A stretch of DNA of 8,927 bases from an uncultured Bacilli bacterium (GTDB lineage Bacteria > Bacillota_I > Bacilli_A > RF39 > UBA660). The DNA is taken from the NCBI GenBank assembly GCA_934095825.1, contig CAKOKQ010000026.1:1-8927 (forward strand), in the 5' to 3' direction. Made by a program: the position numbers and the translations under genes. The notes beneath the pieces are model-generated. The model searched no databases, was not told the origin of the DNA, and saw only the letters and a program-made list of their open reading frames with translations. Position 1 is the first letter of the stretch; every line of letters starts with the position of its first letter. Of this stretch, positions 1-6,825 are shown in pieces.

Positions 1-17
1 TCTTTCAAGGCATTTAT

Positions 18-46
18 AATTTATCAAATTTTTAAGCATAAGTCAA
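18..46 (-). promoter_or_regulatory. Candidate promoter for a gene beyond the left edge
   Basis: On the minus strand TTGACT (46-41; five of six -35 matches) is followed after 17 bases by TAAATT (23-18; four of six -10 matches), just downstream of the spmB stop. It would drive a gene lying to the left of the window. The weak -10 in AT-rich DNA keeps the confidence low. Confidence 0.35.
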
Positions 47-56
47 TTACTTAAAG

Positions 57-569
57 TTAATTTGTAAAAAAAATATGACATAATATGAAGGCTGCAACAA
101 TTCCACATAAATCAGCAAATAAGCCTACCTTTAAAGCATACTTACTTTTGGTAATTTTGACACTGCCAAAATACAAAGCCAGTACATAAACAGTCGTATC
201 CGTACACCCCTGCAAAACACTTGCAACCAAACTATAAAATGAATCAACGCCGTATTTTGTAAAAATATTATTCATAATAGCCAAAGAAGCATTCCCAGAA
301 ATTGGTCTTAGAAGAGCCATTGTTGCAACTTCGTTAGGAATATTAATTTTAGTAAATAAACTATTAAAAGGACTTAATAAAAAATTAATTACCCCACTTT
401 TAACAAACAAATTAATAGCAAAAACCATGCCAACAACAGCCGGCACTATATCAAATACCGTTTTAATCCCCTCTTTAGCGCCCTCCAAGAATTTATCATA
501 AATATCCACTTTTTTAAAATAACTATATAAAATAATAATTAAAACTAAAATAGGAATACAATAATTCAT
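57..569 (-). CDS. spmB: Spore maturation protein B (SpmB), nucleoside-recognition/Gate-type membrane protein
   Basis: This 170-residue integral membrane protein has the usual SpmB length. Family hallmarks are RPISGNASLAIMN at residues 88-100 and QGCTDTTVYVL at 120-130, with hydrophobic helices at about 3-18, 38-58, 111-137 and 147-168. SpmB belongs to the Gate/nucleoside-recognition family. In Bacillus subtilis, SpmA and SpmB are needed for proper spore core dehydration, but their transported substrate is unknown. Homologues also occur in bacteria that do not sporulate, so sporulation cannot be concluded from this gene alone. The ATG at 569 is preceded by AAAGGGG at 574-580, four bases away. 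It follows spmA with a 15-base gap and is the last gene of the dacB-spmA-spmB run. The stop is TAA, and no terminator is visible before the left edge. Confidence 0.93.
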   Translation of the reverse strand: MNYCIPILVLIIILYSYFKKVDIYDKFLEGAKEGIKTVFDIVPAVVGMVFAINLFVKSGVINFLLSPFNSLFTKINIPNEVATMALLRPISGNASLAIMNNIFTKYGVDSFYSLVASVLQGCTDTTVYVLALYFGSVKITKSKYALKVGLFADLCGIVAAFILCHIFFTN

Positions 570-584
570 AGAACCCCTTTCTTA

Positions 585-1166
585 CTACTCTTTATTTTTC
601 CTTCTAATAAGATAATCAAGAGTTAAACCACACACTGAAGAAACTGTGGTAGCAATAATACTTGGTAAAATAATACAACTGGGATTTAGACTACCATGAG
701 CCATTCTAAGTGCTATGGTCGTCGTAGGAATTAAAGTAACTCCGGCGGTATTTAAAACTAAAAAAGTTATCATAGCAGTCGAGGCCGTATCTTTATTACT
801 ATTTTCTTCTTGCATACTAGCCATAGCCTTAAGACCAAATGGGGTTGCCGCCGAACCCATTCCTAACATATTACAGGCAATATTTGAAGCAATATAATCT
901 AAAGACTTACTATTTTTATCTAAAGAAGGAAATAATTTACAAAGAAAAGGTCTTATTAATTTACCAAATTTTTCTAATAAACCACTAGAACGCGCCAGAC
1001 TCATAATACCCATCCACAATATAATAATGGGTGCCATATCTAAGCAAAGATTTAACCCACTATAAACAGCATTTAATATTTCTTTATTAATAAACTCTCC
1101 ATTACCAGTTAAAAGACTATAGATAATAGCACTCCCACATAAAAAGACCCATATTAAATTAATCAT
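585..1166 (-). CDS. spmA: Spore maturation protein A (SpmA), nucleoside-recognition/Gate-type membrane protein
   Basis: This is a 193-residue multi-pass membrane protein, close to the normal SpmA length. The diagnostic segments are ASNIACNMLGMGSAATPFG at residues 93-111 and LNTAGVTLIPTTTIALR at 138-154, which form the conserved core of the Gate domain. SpmA works with SpmB, probably as a pair in one membrane complex; in B. subtilis loss of either gives poorly dehydrated, heat-sensitive spores. The ATG at 1166 has AAGGGG at 1171-1176. The same form of ribosome site at the same four-base spacing precedes spmB. The gene starts 32 bases after the dacB stop and is almost certainly co-transcribed with it. 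The protein ends in a basic tail (RRKNKE), as expected for a cytoplasmic C-terminus. Confidence 0.94.
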   Translation of the reverse strand: MINLIWVFLCGSAIIYSLLTGNGEFINKEILNAVYSGLNLCLDMAPIIILWMGIMSLARSSGLLEKFGKLIRPFLCKLFPSLDKNSKSLDYIASNIACNMLGMGSAATPFGLKAMASMQEENSNKDTASTAMITFLVLNTAGVTLIPTTTIALRMAHGSLNPSCIILPSIIATTVSSVCGLTLDYLIRRKNKE

Positions 1167-1179
1167 ATATCCCCTTTTT

Positions 1180-1199
1180 ACTTCTTATTTTAAAGAAGT
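1180..1199 (-). repeat. Small perfect inverted repeat between dacB and spmA
   Basis: Two 7-base arms, ACTTCTT and AAGAAGT, flank a 6-base loop just after the dacB stop codon. All pairs but one are A-T. On the minus strand it is followed by AAAAAGGGG rather than a T-tract, so it is not a terminator. At most it is a weak 3' processing or stability element, and chance is possible in DNA this AT-rich. Confidence 0.3.
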
Positions 1200-2290
1200 T
1201 ACTTTTCCCAAAATTTTAAAAACTTAATTATTCTCTGTAAAAGACTTTCTTTATCTTTAGAATCATTCTTTTTATCATTACCTTTACTAACATAAATAGG
1301 TTCTTTACTAATTATTTTATTATCTAATTTTATTAAAACCGTTCCTACTACTTCCCTATCTTCATACTTAGTTTTCTTTTCTAACTCATAATTAATAATA
1401 AGTTCCTTTTCTTCAAGAGGAGTTAACAAAACATTAATATCTTTATCGATATATAAATTATCATAAAACACATTATTAGGAACATTAATTTTACCTTTTT
1501 TTAAAATCGTAACCTTATTATATTTCTTAAAATTTTTTTCATATAAATACTTATGGGTATCAAAGTCATCAGGATCATTTAAAGTTACTATTACTAATCT
1601 TTTATCATCTTTTAAGGCAGCAGTTACTAAAGTTCTTCGGGCTAGTTTAGTAAAGCCTGTTTTTCCGGCAATTGTATATTTATAACTAGTTAATAATTTA
1701 TTTTTATTATACCAATCATAGGTTTTATAATTAGTGGTTGCTATATGTCTTTTAGTCCCACTAATTTCAACAAAGTCCTTATTATTAATAGCATAACTCA
1801 TCAGTAAAGCCATATCATAAGCCGTCGAAGTATTACCCTGCTTTTTTTCATTTTCTAAACCACTCGAGTTTATAAAGGTTGTACTGGTCATGCCAATTTC
1901 TTTAGCTTTATCATTCATCATTTGAACAAATTTATCCATACTACCCGCTATTACATTAGCAATCTCGATAGCGGCATCATTTCCGCTTCTTAAAAGCAGA
2001 CCATATAATAAATCTCTTAAAGTTATTTCTTCATCTATTTCAATATATATATTAGAGCCATAAGCTTTTAAGACATCTTTATCTATTTTTATTTTTTCAT
2101 CTAATGCCCCATTTTCAAGGGCAATTAGGGCTGTCATTATTTTAGTAGTACTAGCAATGAGTTTTTTTTCTTGCGTATTAGCGCCTTCTATTACTCTTTT
2201 ACTATCAGCATCCATGACAATATAACTAGAATTACCATAAACTTTAAAAGGAATTAAAAAAAGAATAAGTAACCATAAGTATTTCTTCAT
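1199..2290 (-). CDS. dacB: D-alanyl-D-alanine carboxypeptidase (penicillin-binding protein, peptidase S11)
   Basis: This secreted low-molecular-weight penicillin-binding protein removes the terminal D-alanine from peptidoglycan stem peptides and so limits cross-linking. All three active-site motifs are present: S47-T-T-K50 (SxxK, acylated serine), S102-G-N104 (SxN) and K210-T-G212 (KTG). A signal peptide spans about residues 1-19, with likely cleavage after VYG. The region after residue 260 is the beta-rich second domain, and the protein ends in an amphipathic helix (about 347-363) typical of DacA/DacF membrane attachment. At 363 residues it is near the B. subtilis DacB length (382). The order dacB-spmA-spmB matches the B. 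subtilis cortex operon, which favours dacB over dacF or dacA, though sequence alone does not separate these. The ATG at 2290 has AGGTGA at 2297-2302. Confidence 0.92.
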   Translation of the reverse strand: MKKYLWLLILFLIPFKVYGNSSYIVMDADSKRVIEGANTQEKKLIASTTKIMTALIALENGALDEKIKIDKDVLKAYGSNIYIEIDEEITLRDLLYGLLLRSGNDAAIEIANVIAGSMDKFVQMMNDKAKEIGMTSTTFINSSGLENEKKQGNTSTAYDMALLMSYAINNKDFVEISGTKRHIATTNYKTYDWYNKNKLLTSYKYTIAGKTGFTKLARRTLVTAALKDDKRLVIVTLNDPDDFDTHKYLYEKNFKKYNKVTILKKGKINVPNNVFYDNLYIDKDINVLLTPLEEKELIINYELEKKTKYEDREVVGTVLIKLDNKIISKEPIYVSKGNDKKNDSKDKESLLQRIIKFLKFWEK

Positions 2291-2304
2291 TAGTTATCAC
2301 CTAA

Positions 2305-2321
2305 ATAACTATATGAGTTAT
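2305..2321 (-). promoter_or_regulatory. Candidate dacB promoter -10 inside an inverted repeat
   Basis: In the 66-base gap upstream of dacB, the minus strand carries CATATAGT (2315-2308). It fits CATAYANT, a form of the sigma-E/sigma-K -10 box, and it also contains TATAGT, a near-match to the housekeeping box. It lies within a perfect inverted repeat, ATAACT-N5-AGTTAT (2305-2321), that could bind a regulator. No convincing -35 element is visible, so sigma assignment is a guess supported only by the known sigma-E control of the B. subtilis dacB operon. Transcription could equally run in from the upstream 490-residue gene, because no terminator separates them. Confidence 0.3.
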
Positions 2322-2356
2322 AACTTAATAGTAGACTTATTCTTAAATACATTTTC

Positions 2357-3829
2357 TTAATAAGAAATATCACTTTTATAAACTTCAATTACTGGTCTTA
2401 CACCTAAAATACCATCCTTGTTAGCAGGAGAGCTATGAACCCTTCTAGCAGTAGCATAGAAAAACCAAGCATAACCAGCTGGTGTAAATCTAGGGGTTTC
2501 TAACCAAAAGCCATCAAAATTAGAAGTGTTTTTAGTTGTAAAATTAGTGTTTTCGGCTAAATATAAATGATTATTTAATTCTCCATTTTGCCAAGTTGGA
2601 ATATAAATTCCGGCTAACTGTTTTAATTCGTTAAAACTAAGAAAGCGAGCGGCATAATTTTCATAATTAAAAGCACTAGGCAAGTTATGTCCGTCTTTTA
2701 ATTTATTAGTCCCATACTCATTTATTATCGCTCTTTTTTCATTAATTAGATGGACATTAGACCACTGTTTTTTGGTGGGAAGCTGTAATATCGCACTGAC
2801 GGGGCCATTCCAGTTTTCCCCACTTTCATCATACTTATAAGTATTTTTACTAGGTTCTCCTAAAGTAACATTACTATAATAAATTAAAAGAGCAACATCA
2901 CTAGAAGCATCAAATAAATAATAAAATCTTTCTTTGGTCGCATCATATACGCCATCCCCATTAACATCACAATCAAAAGCATTTCCAGACTCCAAAGTTC
3001 CTAAAGTACCTAAAGAACCATAAGATATTATATTCTTATTGCCAATAGTAGTCCCAAGACCTTTACAATAAGAACCTAAACATTCTTCTTGATGAAGCAT
3101 AGTAGCTCTTTGACAGATTGGCATTTTAAAATATATCTTAATATTCCCCGTAACCTTCTTAATTATTAAATTATCATTAGTATAAGTATAATCATCCGGA
3201 CTTGATAATATTTTATTATCCATAGAAACATTTAAAACATTATCACTAGTATTAACAATATTAACATCTAAAGAATCATTTTCAATTACTTCTTGAGGTA
3301 AATTTTGACTATTATTAATATCATAATAAGTAACCGTAAATATTTGACCAAAAGCAAATTTTAAGTTAAAAGGCATATCAGTATTTAGGTTTCCCCCATC
3401 TTTTAAAGACACCTTAATCTTTATCGTTTTTTTAACTCCTAAAGTACATTCATTATCACATAACTTATCTTTTAATTTATAATCTAACAATTCATATTCT
3501 AAGTTATTATTATCGATTGTAATATCTCTTATACCCATAATAACATTTCCTAGATTATAAATTTCTACTTCATAGATAAGATAGCCATCACTATTATTAA
3601 ATCTAAGACTACTAGAGACATCAGAAACATTATATTCATTATAATTACTAATTGCAGCCTGAGATTCTAAAACACGGACATTTGTAATTCTAATATCTTT
3701 ATCTATTTTTATATTTGCCCCAATATTTTCGATAGCTAGGTTATTTTGTAACGCGGCAAACCCAATACTTAAAAAGACTACCAGAAAGATAATAATTAGA
3801 TAAAAACAATTTCTAAATCCTTTTTTCAT
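2357..3829 (-). CDS. Large secreted surface protein with EF-hand-like loop and GVRPVIEV-type C-terminal domain
   Basis: This 490-residue exported protein is the last gene of the surface module. An N-terminal hydrophobic segment (about 9-28, ending SIGFAALQNNLAI) resembles the SipW-processed signal of TasA/camelysin proteins. Residues 30-160 look like a beta-sandwich with a CDNEC cysteine pair (124, 128). Residues 163-235 look like a small repeat-type beta domain opening VTYYDINNSQNLPQ. A cysteine-rich segment (C239, C250, C255) leads to DCDVNGDGVYD at 286-296, which matches a dockerin/EF-hand calcium loop (DxNxDGxxD). The C-terminal part, rich in Trp and Tyr, carries FWLETPRFTP (441-450) and ends with LGVRPVIEV. 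That ending resembles a domain I associate with multicopy surface proteins of uncultured gut Bacilli. The function is unknown; adhesion or matrix building is an inference. The ATG overlaps the upstream stop (ATGA), and AAAGGCG precedes it. Confidence 0.8.
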   Translation of the reverse strand: MKKGFRNCFYLIIIFLVVFLSIGFAALQNNLAIENIGANIKIDKDIRITNVRVLESQAAISNYNEYNVSDVSSSLRFNNSDGYLIYEVEIYNLGNVIMGIRDITIDNNNLEYELLDYKLKDKLCDNECTLGVKKTIKIKVSLKDGGNLNTDMPFNLKFAFGQIFTVTYYDINNSQNLPQEVIENDSLDVNIVNTSDNVLNVSMDNKILSSPDDYTYTNDNLIIKKVTGNIKIYFKMPICQRATMLHQEECLGSYCKGLGTTIGNKNIISYGSLGTLGTLESGNAFDCDVNGDGVYDATKERFYYLFDASSDVALLIYYSNVTLGEPSKNTYKYDESGENWNGPVSAILQLPTKKQWSNVHLINEKRAIINEYGTNKLKDGHNLPSAFNYENYAARFLSFNELKQLAGIYIPTWQNGELNNHLYLAENTNFTTKNTSNFDGFWLETPRFTPAGYAWFFYATARRVHSSPANKDGILGVRPVIEVYKSDISY

Positions 3830-4902
3830 AGTTTCGCCTTTTTAGTTGCCACCATTTCTTTTTTATTAATGGTATATAAATATAAATGATTATCTTTTAA
3901 GACATAGAAGTGCGCAACATCATTATTTTTTAAACGATAAAACATTATTGGTAATCTTAAATTATCTCTTACATCAACTAGTTCATCAAAGTTTTTAATC
4001 ATTAAAATATCATAATCTTTAATATTGGGAAAAGTAGTAGTTTCCACTATTAAACGGTCATATTCTTTTAAAATCTTATTAATAAGTTTATCATAATCAC
4101 TTATTTTTTTATTGTATTTAAAAATATTTATTAAAGCTAACCATAAGAAAAAGGAAGAAGTTAAAAGAAGTAAGGTTGCAATAACTAATTTAAAATAACT
4201 ATTAACGATAAAACATCTTGTGGCTATTATAGTATTTATATCTTTATTTAATTCTTGAGTATTTAATTTAATTTCAATGGCTTTTTTAGATAAAGGAATT
4301 TCTAGGGCAATTTGACCATAAGTTGGTAAAATGGAATAGTTATCATTTACTTTTTTATTAGTATTTAAATAAACTACTAAGTAACTATCCGCATCAACAT
4401 TATATTTCGATTTAAAAGTAGTAGCAATATTATTATAATATTCATAATCGATATCAATATTTTTCTTTAAGTTATATAAAGTATTAGAGCCTATTACATC
4501 TGTAGTTTTAGGCGTAAGAACATATTCTTTTTCATAGTATTTAGTACCCGTATCACTATTTTTAATAACTAATTTAGCAATGATTTCATATTCTACTTGC
4601 GATACCATATCATCTAAATTACCATTAAATTGATAATTAAAAGAAATAGGTATTTTCTTAATTAAACTGGCTACATAGGACATATTAGGATCAAGACAAT
4701 CAACATCAAAAAAATCATTTTTACCTAAACAAACATTATAAGATACATTACCAGTTTCTTTAAAATATACTTTTTCTTTTTGTTTTAATTTCAAAGAACT
4801 AGTAAATAATTTTAAACCTGGAAAATATGTTAGAACAAAGATAAGAATAAATAATATAATCTTTACTTTTGTATTTATTTTCTTCTTAGAATGTTTTTCC
4901 AT
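3826..4902 (-). CDS. DUF5305-like membrane-anchored protein
   Basis: I chose the ATG at 4902, giving 358 residues. It sits five bases after AGAGGTGG and two bases after the upstream TAA, whereas the GTG at 4911 would lie inside that ribosome site. A transmembrane helix (about 13-32) is followed by a roughly 190-residue outside domain opening with VYFKETGNVSYNVCLGKNDF and MSYVASLIKKIPISFNY. A second helix (about 235-259) leads into a cytoplasmic domain of about 95 residues containing IVETTTFPNIKDYDILMI. This layout and these motifs resemble the DUF5305 family, often beside signal peptidases and TasA-like proteins in archaea and Bacillota. The biochemical role is unknown; an accessory for secretion or fibre assembly is an inference. 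It ends at TGA within an ATGA overlap, so translation is probably coupled to the next gene. Confidence 0.8.
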   Translation of the reverse strand: MEKHSKKKINTKVKIILFILIFVLTYFPGLKLFTSSLKLKQKEKVYFKETGNVSYNVCLGKNDFFDVDCLDPNMSYVASLIKKIPISFNYQFNGNLDDMVSQVEYEIIAKLVIKNSDTGTKYYEKEYVLTPKTTDVIGSNTLYNLKKNIDIDYEYYNNIATTFKSKYNVDADSYLVVYLNTNKKVNDNYSILPTYGQIALEIPLSKKAIEIKLNTQELNKDINTIIATRCFIVNSYFKLVIATLLLLTSSFFLWLALINIFKYNKKISDYDKLINKILKEYDRLIVETTTFPNIKDYDILMIKNFDELVDVRDNLRLPIMFYRLKNNDVAHFYVLKDNHLYLYTINKKEMVATKKAKL

Positions 4903-4904
4903 GT

Positions 4905-6035
4905 TTACCACCTCTCATTTAATAACACGGTTGGATAGCCTATTAAAGGTAATTTAAATTTAACAACCCCAATAAACATATCTTCAGTTATTTTATATTT
5001 ATCATAATCATTATTAGCATCCCCTTTAGTATAAATAAAATATTCTTCATTAGTATTTATTATTTTATATACTCGGTGTACTACTACTTTACCATTATAT
5101 TTATAAGCTAAGATATCCCCTATTTTTAAGTTCGTAAATTCTTTATCAACAACCACAACATCCCCTTTAGATATTTTAGGTTCCATAGAACCACTGGCAA
5201 TAGCAACCGCATAATATCTAAAATAACCAGATACACCATATACTAGAAGACTAGTAATAAGAATAACTGGTATAAATCCTAGGGTTTCTATTTTTCTATT
5301 TTGATAATCAGCAATATTTAAAGCCTCAGTTCGATCTTTTTGAAACCAGTTTTTTATATGCTTTAAAATAACTAAGGGTAATAAAAGAAATATTATGGAA
5401 TATAAGTATTCGTTAGGATTAGGAACTATAGGAAGTAAGTATTTATATAGATTTATAATTAATAAATAAATAATTACAGGTTTATAACCTACTTTTAAAT
5501 CTAAATAAGTACATAAGATATTCTCGGTAATAGAAGGTAAGATATTAAGGGCTATTAATAAGAAAGTTTCTTTATTAAAACCAATATTATGAGATGCTAA
5601 AACTATTATATTATCTATTAAAATAAAGAATAGACAAGCGAAGACGATTAAGTATTTAGATTCACTGGATTTTATGAGTAATTGATATCTAAGTAATTCT
5701 TTTATAATTATAAATATAATTAAAGGCAAGATTATGTTTTTAAAAGAATTAAGAGTCCAATAGTTACCATTTTTAGCAAAACCAATTAAGATTCCTGATA
5801 AATAATAGATAAGAAAAAAAGCTATTAAAATAATAATTATCTCTAAGATAATATCTTTAGTATAACGATGTCTATCTTTTTCAAAACCTAATAATAGATA
5901 GAAAATACCTAAAGATAATAAGAGTATTATACTTAATTCGATAAGTCCTAATAATTTAAATTTTAATATATTTAAAATTAACATTAGACTTAGAATAAAG
6001 ATAAATAATATTATTTTAATATAACTTTTTTTCAT
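4905..6035 (-). CDS. sipW: SipW/ER-type signal peptidase I with large N-terminal membrane domain
   Basis: The C-terminal third (about 255-376) is a signal peptidase of the S26B (SipW/eukaryotic-type) class, which cuts signal peptides of exported proteins at the outer membrane face. The catalytic serine is S283 in ASGSMEPKISKGD. H320 in VVVHRVYK replaces the lysine of ordinary bacterial enzymes, and D339 lies in TKGDANNDYD. Ahead of it are about 230 residues with some seven hydrophobic helices. B. subtilis SipW, at about 190 residues, has no such region. Parts of it (KELLRYQLL at 112-120; LDLKVGYKPVIIYLLIINLY at 178-197) faintly recall CPBP/CAAX-type intramembrane proteases but lack their catalytic His. 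The ATG at 6035 has AGGAG at the proper distance. It lies 30 bases after the TasA-like gene, its likely substrate. Confidence 0.9.
   Translation of the reverse strand: MKKSYIKIILFIFILSLMLILNILKFKLLGLIELSIILLLSLGIFYLLLGFEKDRHRYTKDIILEIIIILIAFFLIYYLSGILIGFAKNGNYWTLNSFKNIILPLIIFIIIKELLRYQLLIKSSESKYLIVFACLFFILIDNIIVLASHNIGFNKETFLLIALNILPSITENILCTYLDLKVGYKPVIIYLLIINLYKYLLPIVPNPNEYLYSIIFLLLPLVILKHIKNWFQKDRTEALNIADYQNRKIETLGFIPVILITSLLVYGVSGYFRYYAVAIASGSMEPKISKGDVVVVDKEFTNLKIGDILAYKYNGKVVVHRVYKIINTNEEYFIYTKGDANNDYDKYKITEDMFIGVVKFKLPLIGYPTVLLNERW
4908..4915 (-). promoter_or_regulatory. Ribosome binding site nested in the signal peptidase 3' end
   Basis: AGAGGTGG lies within the last codons (Glu-Arg-Trp) of the signal peptidase gene and is followed by TAAAC and the ATG of the DUF5305-like gene. 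The spacing of five bases decides the start at 4902 over the upstream GTG. Termination of the peptidase would place ribosomes directly on this site, so the two genes are probably translationally coupled. Confidence 0.75.
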
Positions 6036-6065
6036 TTCGCATCTCCTGTCTTGAAGAGATTAATT

Positions 6066-6719
6066 TTAATCAGCCGAACTGTAATTTAAAGTGATGTTTC
6101 CAAAAACAACACTAAAATCGCCATCAGTTCTTTCTGCTCCAGCTGCATATTCTAAGGTTACAGTGATCATCTCACCAGTTTTTTTAGCCAAACTATGACC
6201 AGTAATAGATGCTTTGCCAGTAGCAGTTTCTAATTCATTACCAACTTTTACTTTTACTAAAATGTTTTCGCAAGCTTTTTGAACTAAAGCATCAGTAGTA
6301 CCTTCTTTCGCCGTACAAACTTTAGTCGCATTGCTACCAGCAGCGTTGGCATAAACGATACTTTTTAGATAAGCATTTAATTCGCCAGCATTGTAAGCAT
6401 AAAACTTGTATACAACTGATTGCCCTGGTTCGGTAAATGTTGCACTTAAATTAGAAATTGTGGGATCTGCACTGTTATCAATAGTAGCATTAGTAGTTAC
6501 GATGCTATTAGGAGTGGCTGTGGGGGTAATTTCCGCAACAGTAACACTATCGATTGAACTTGAAAAATCAACATTCATTGTATCATTATCTGGTTTTACA
6601 TTAGCACTGGCTTGGATGTTTAAAACATTTGAAAATGAGGCAAAACCAACTGATAAACCTAATACGGCTACTACTAAAGCCACTATAGCGATAACTTGAG
6701 CATTTCTATTCTTTTCCAT
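6066..6719 (-). CDS. TasA/camelysin-like secreted protein with SipW-dependent-type signal
   Basis: This 217-residue protein heads the surface module. Residues 1-30 form a basic start (MEKNRN), a long hydrophobic stretch and then LGLSVGFASFSNVLNIQASA, the pattern seen in TasA, CalY/camelysin and other proteins cut by SipW. The mature part is rich in Ser, Thr, Ala, Asn and Val and predicted mostly beta, as in fibre-forming TasA. C135 and C150 could form a disulphide. TasA-type proteins form extracellular matrix fibres; here that is an inference from signal type, composition and neighbours, since mature sequences in this group diverge widely. Codon use is visibly richer in GC than the neighbours, and the gene has a near-ideal ribosome site (AGGAGG, 6727-6732) and a strong promoter, all pointing to high expression. 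ATG at 6719, TAA stop. Confidence 0.75.
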   Translation of the reverse strand: MEKNRNAQVIAIVALVVAVLGLSVGFASFSNVLNIQASANVKPDNDTMNVDFSSSIDSVTVAEITPTATPNSIVTTNATIDNSADPTISNLSATFTEPGQSVVYKFYAYNAGELNAYLKSIVYANAAGSNATKVCTAKEGTTDALVQKACENILVKVKVGNELETATGKASITGHSLAKKTGEMITVTLEYAAGAERTDGDFSVVFGNITLNYSSAD

Positions 6720-6742
6720 TTAATATCCTCCTACCTTAACAA

Positions 6743-6771
6743 ATTATAGCATACAAATTTAGGGTAAGCAA
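6743..6771 (-). promoter_or_regulatory. Strong sigma-A-type promoter of the surface module
   Basis: On the minus strand TTGCTT (6771-6766) is followed after exactly 17 bases by TATAAT (6748-6743), with TGC directly before it, forming a perfect extended -10. Transcription would begin near 6736, giving a leader of about 17 bases that contains AGGAGG. This is the best promoter in the window and fits high expression of the TasA-like gene and co-transcription of the genes behind it. Confidence 0.8.
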
Positions 6772-6782
6772 GAATTTTGCTA

Positions 6783-6792
6783 GTTAGCTAAC
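6783..6792. promoter_or_regulatory. Palindrome upstream of the surface-module -35 box
   Basis: GTTAGCTAAC is a perfect 10-base palindrome, and the overlapping GCTAGTTAGC (6779-6788) is a second interrupted one. Its centre lies about 19 bases upstream of the -35 element, near -51 from the predicted start, a common position for an activator. No known regulator consensus is recognised. Confidence 0.3.
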
Positions 6793-6825
6793 ATTAAAAA
6801 TCCTATCATATTTCTTTAAAAAGCC

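Noticed and set aside
1..39. Short minus-strand frame from ATG at 39 running off the left edge
   Set aside because: Only 13 codons are visible, no ribosome site precedes it, and it overlaps the candidate promoter.
715..897. 60-codon plus-strand reading frame
   Set aside because: It lies wholly antisense to spmA, whose family match is strong, and has no ribosome site or recognisable protein.
2990..3030. Short tandem repetition in the 490-residue gene
   Set aside because: It only encodes GSLGTLGTLESG, a brief Gly/Leu/Thr repeat, with no sign of a longer or variable array.
6406..6699. 97-codon plus-strand reading frame
   Set aside because: It is antisense to the TasA-like gene. Its openness follows from that gene's composition, and it has no ribosome site.
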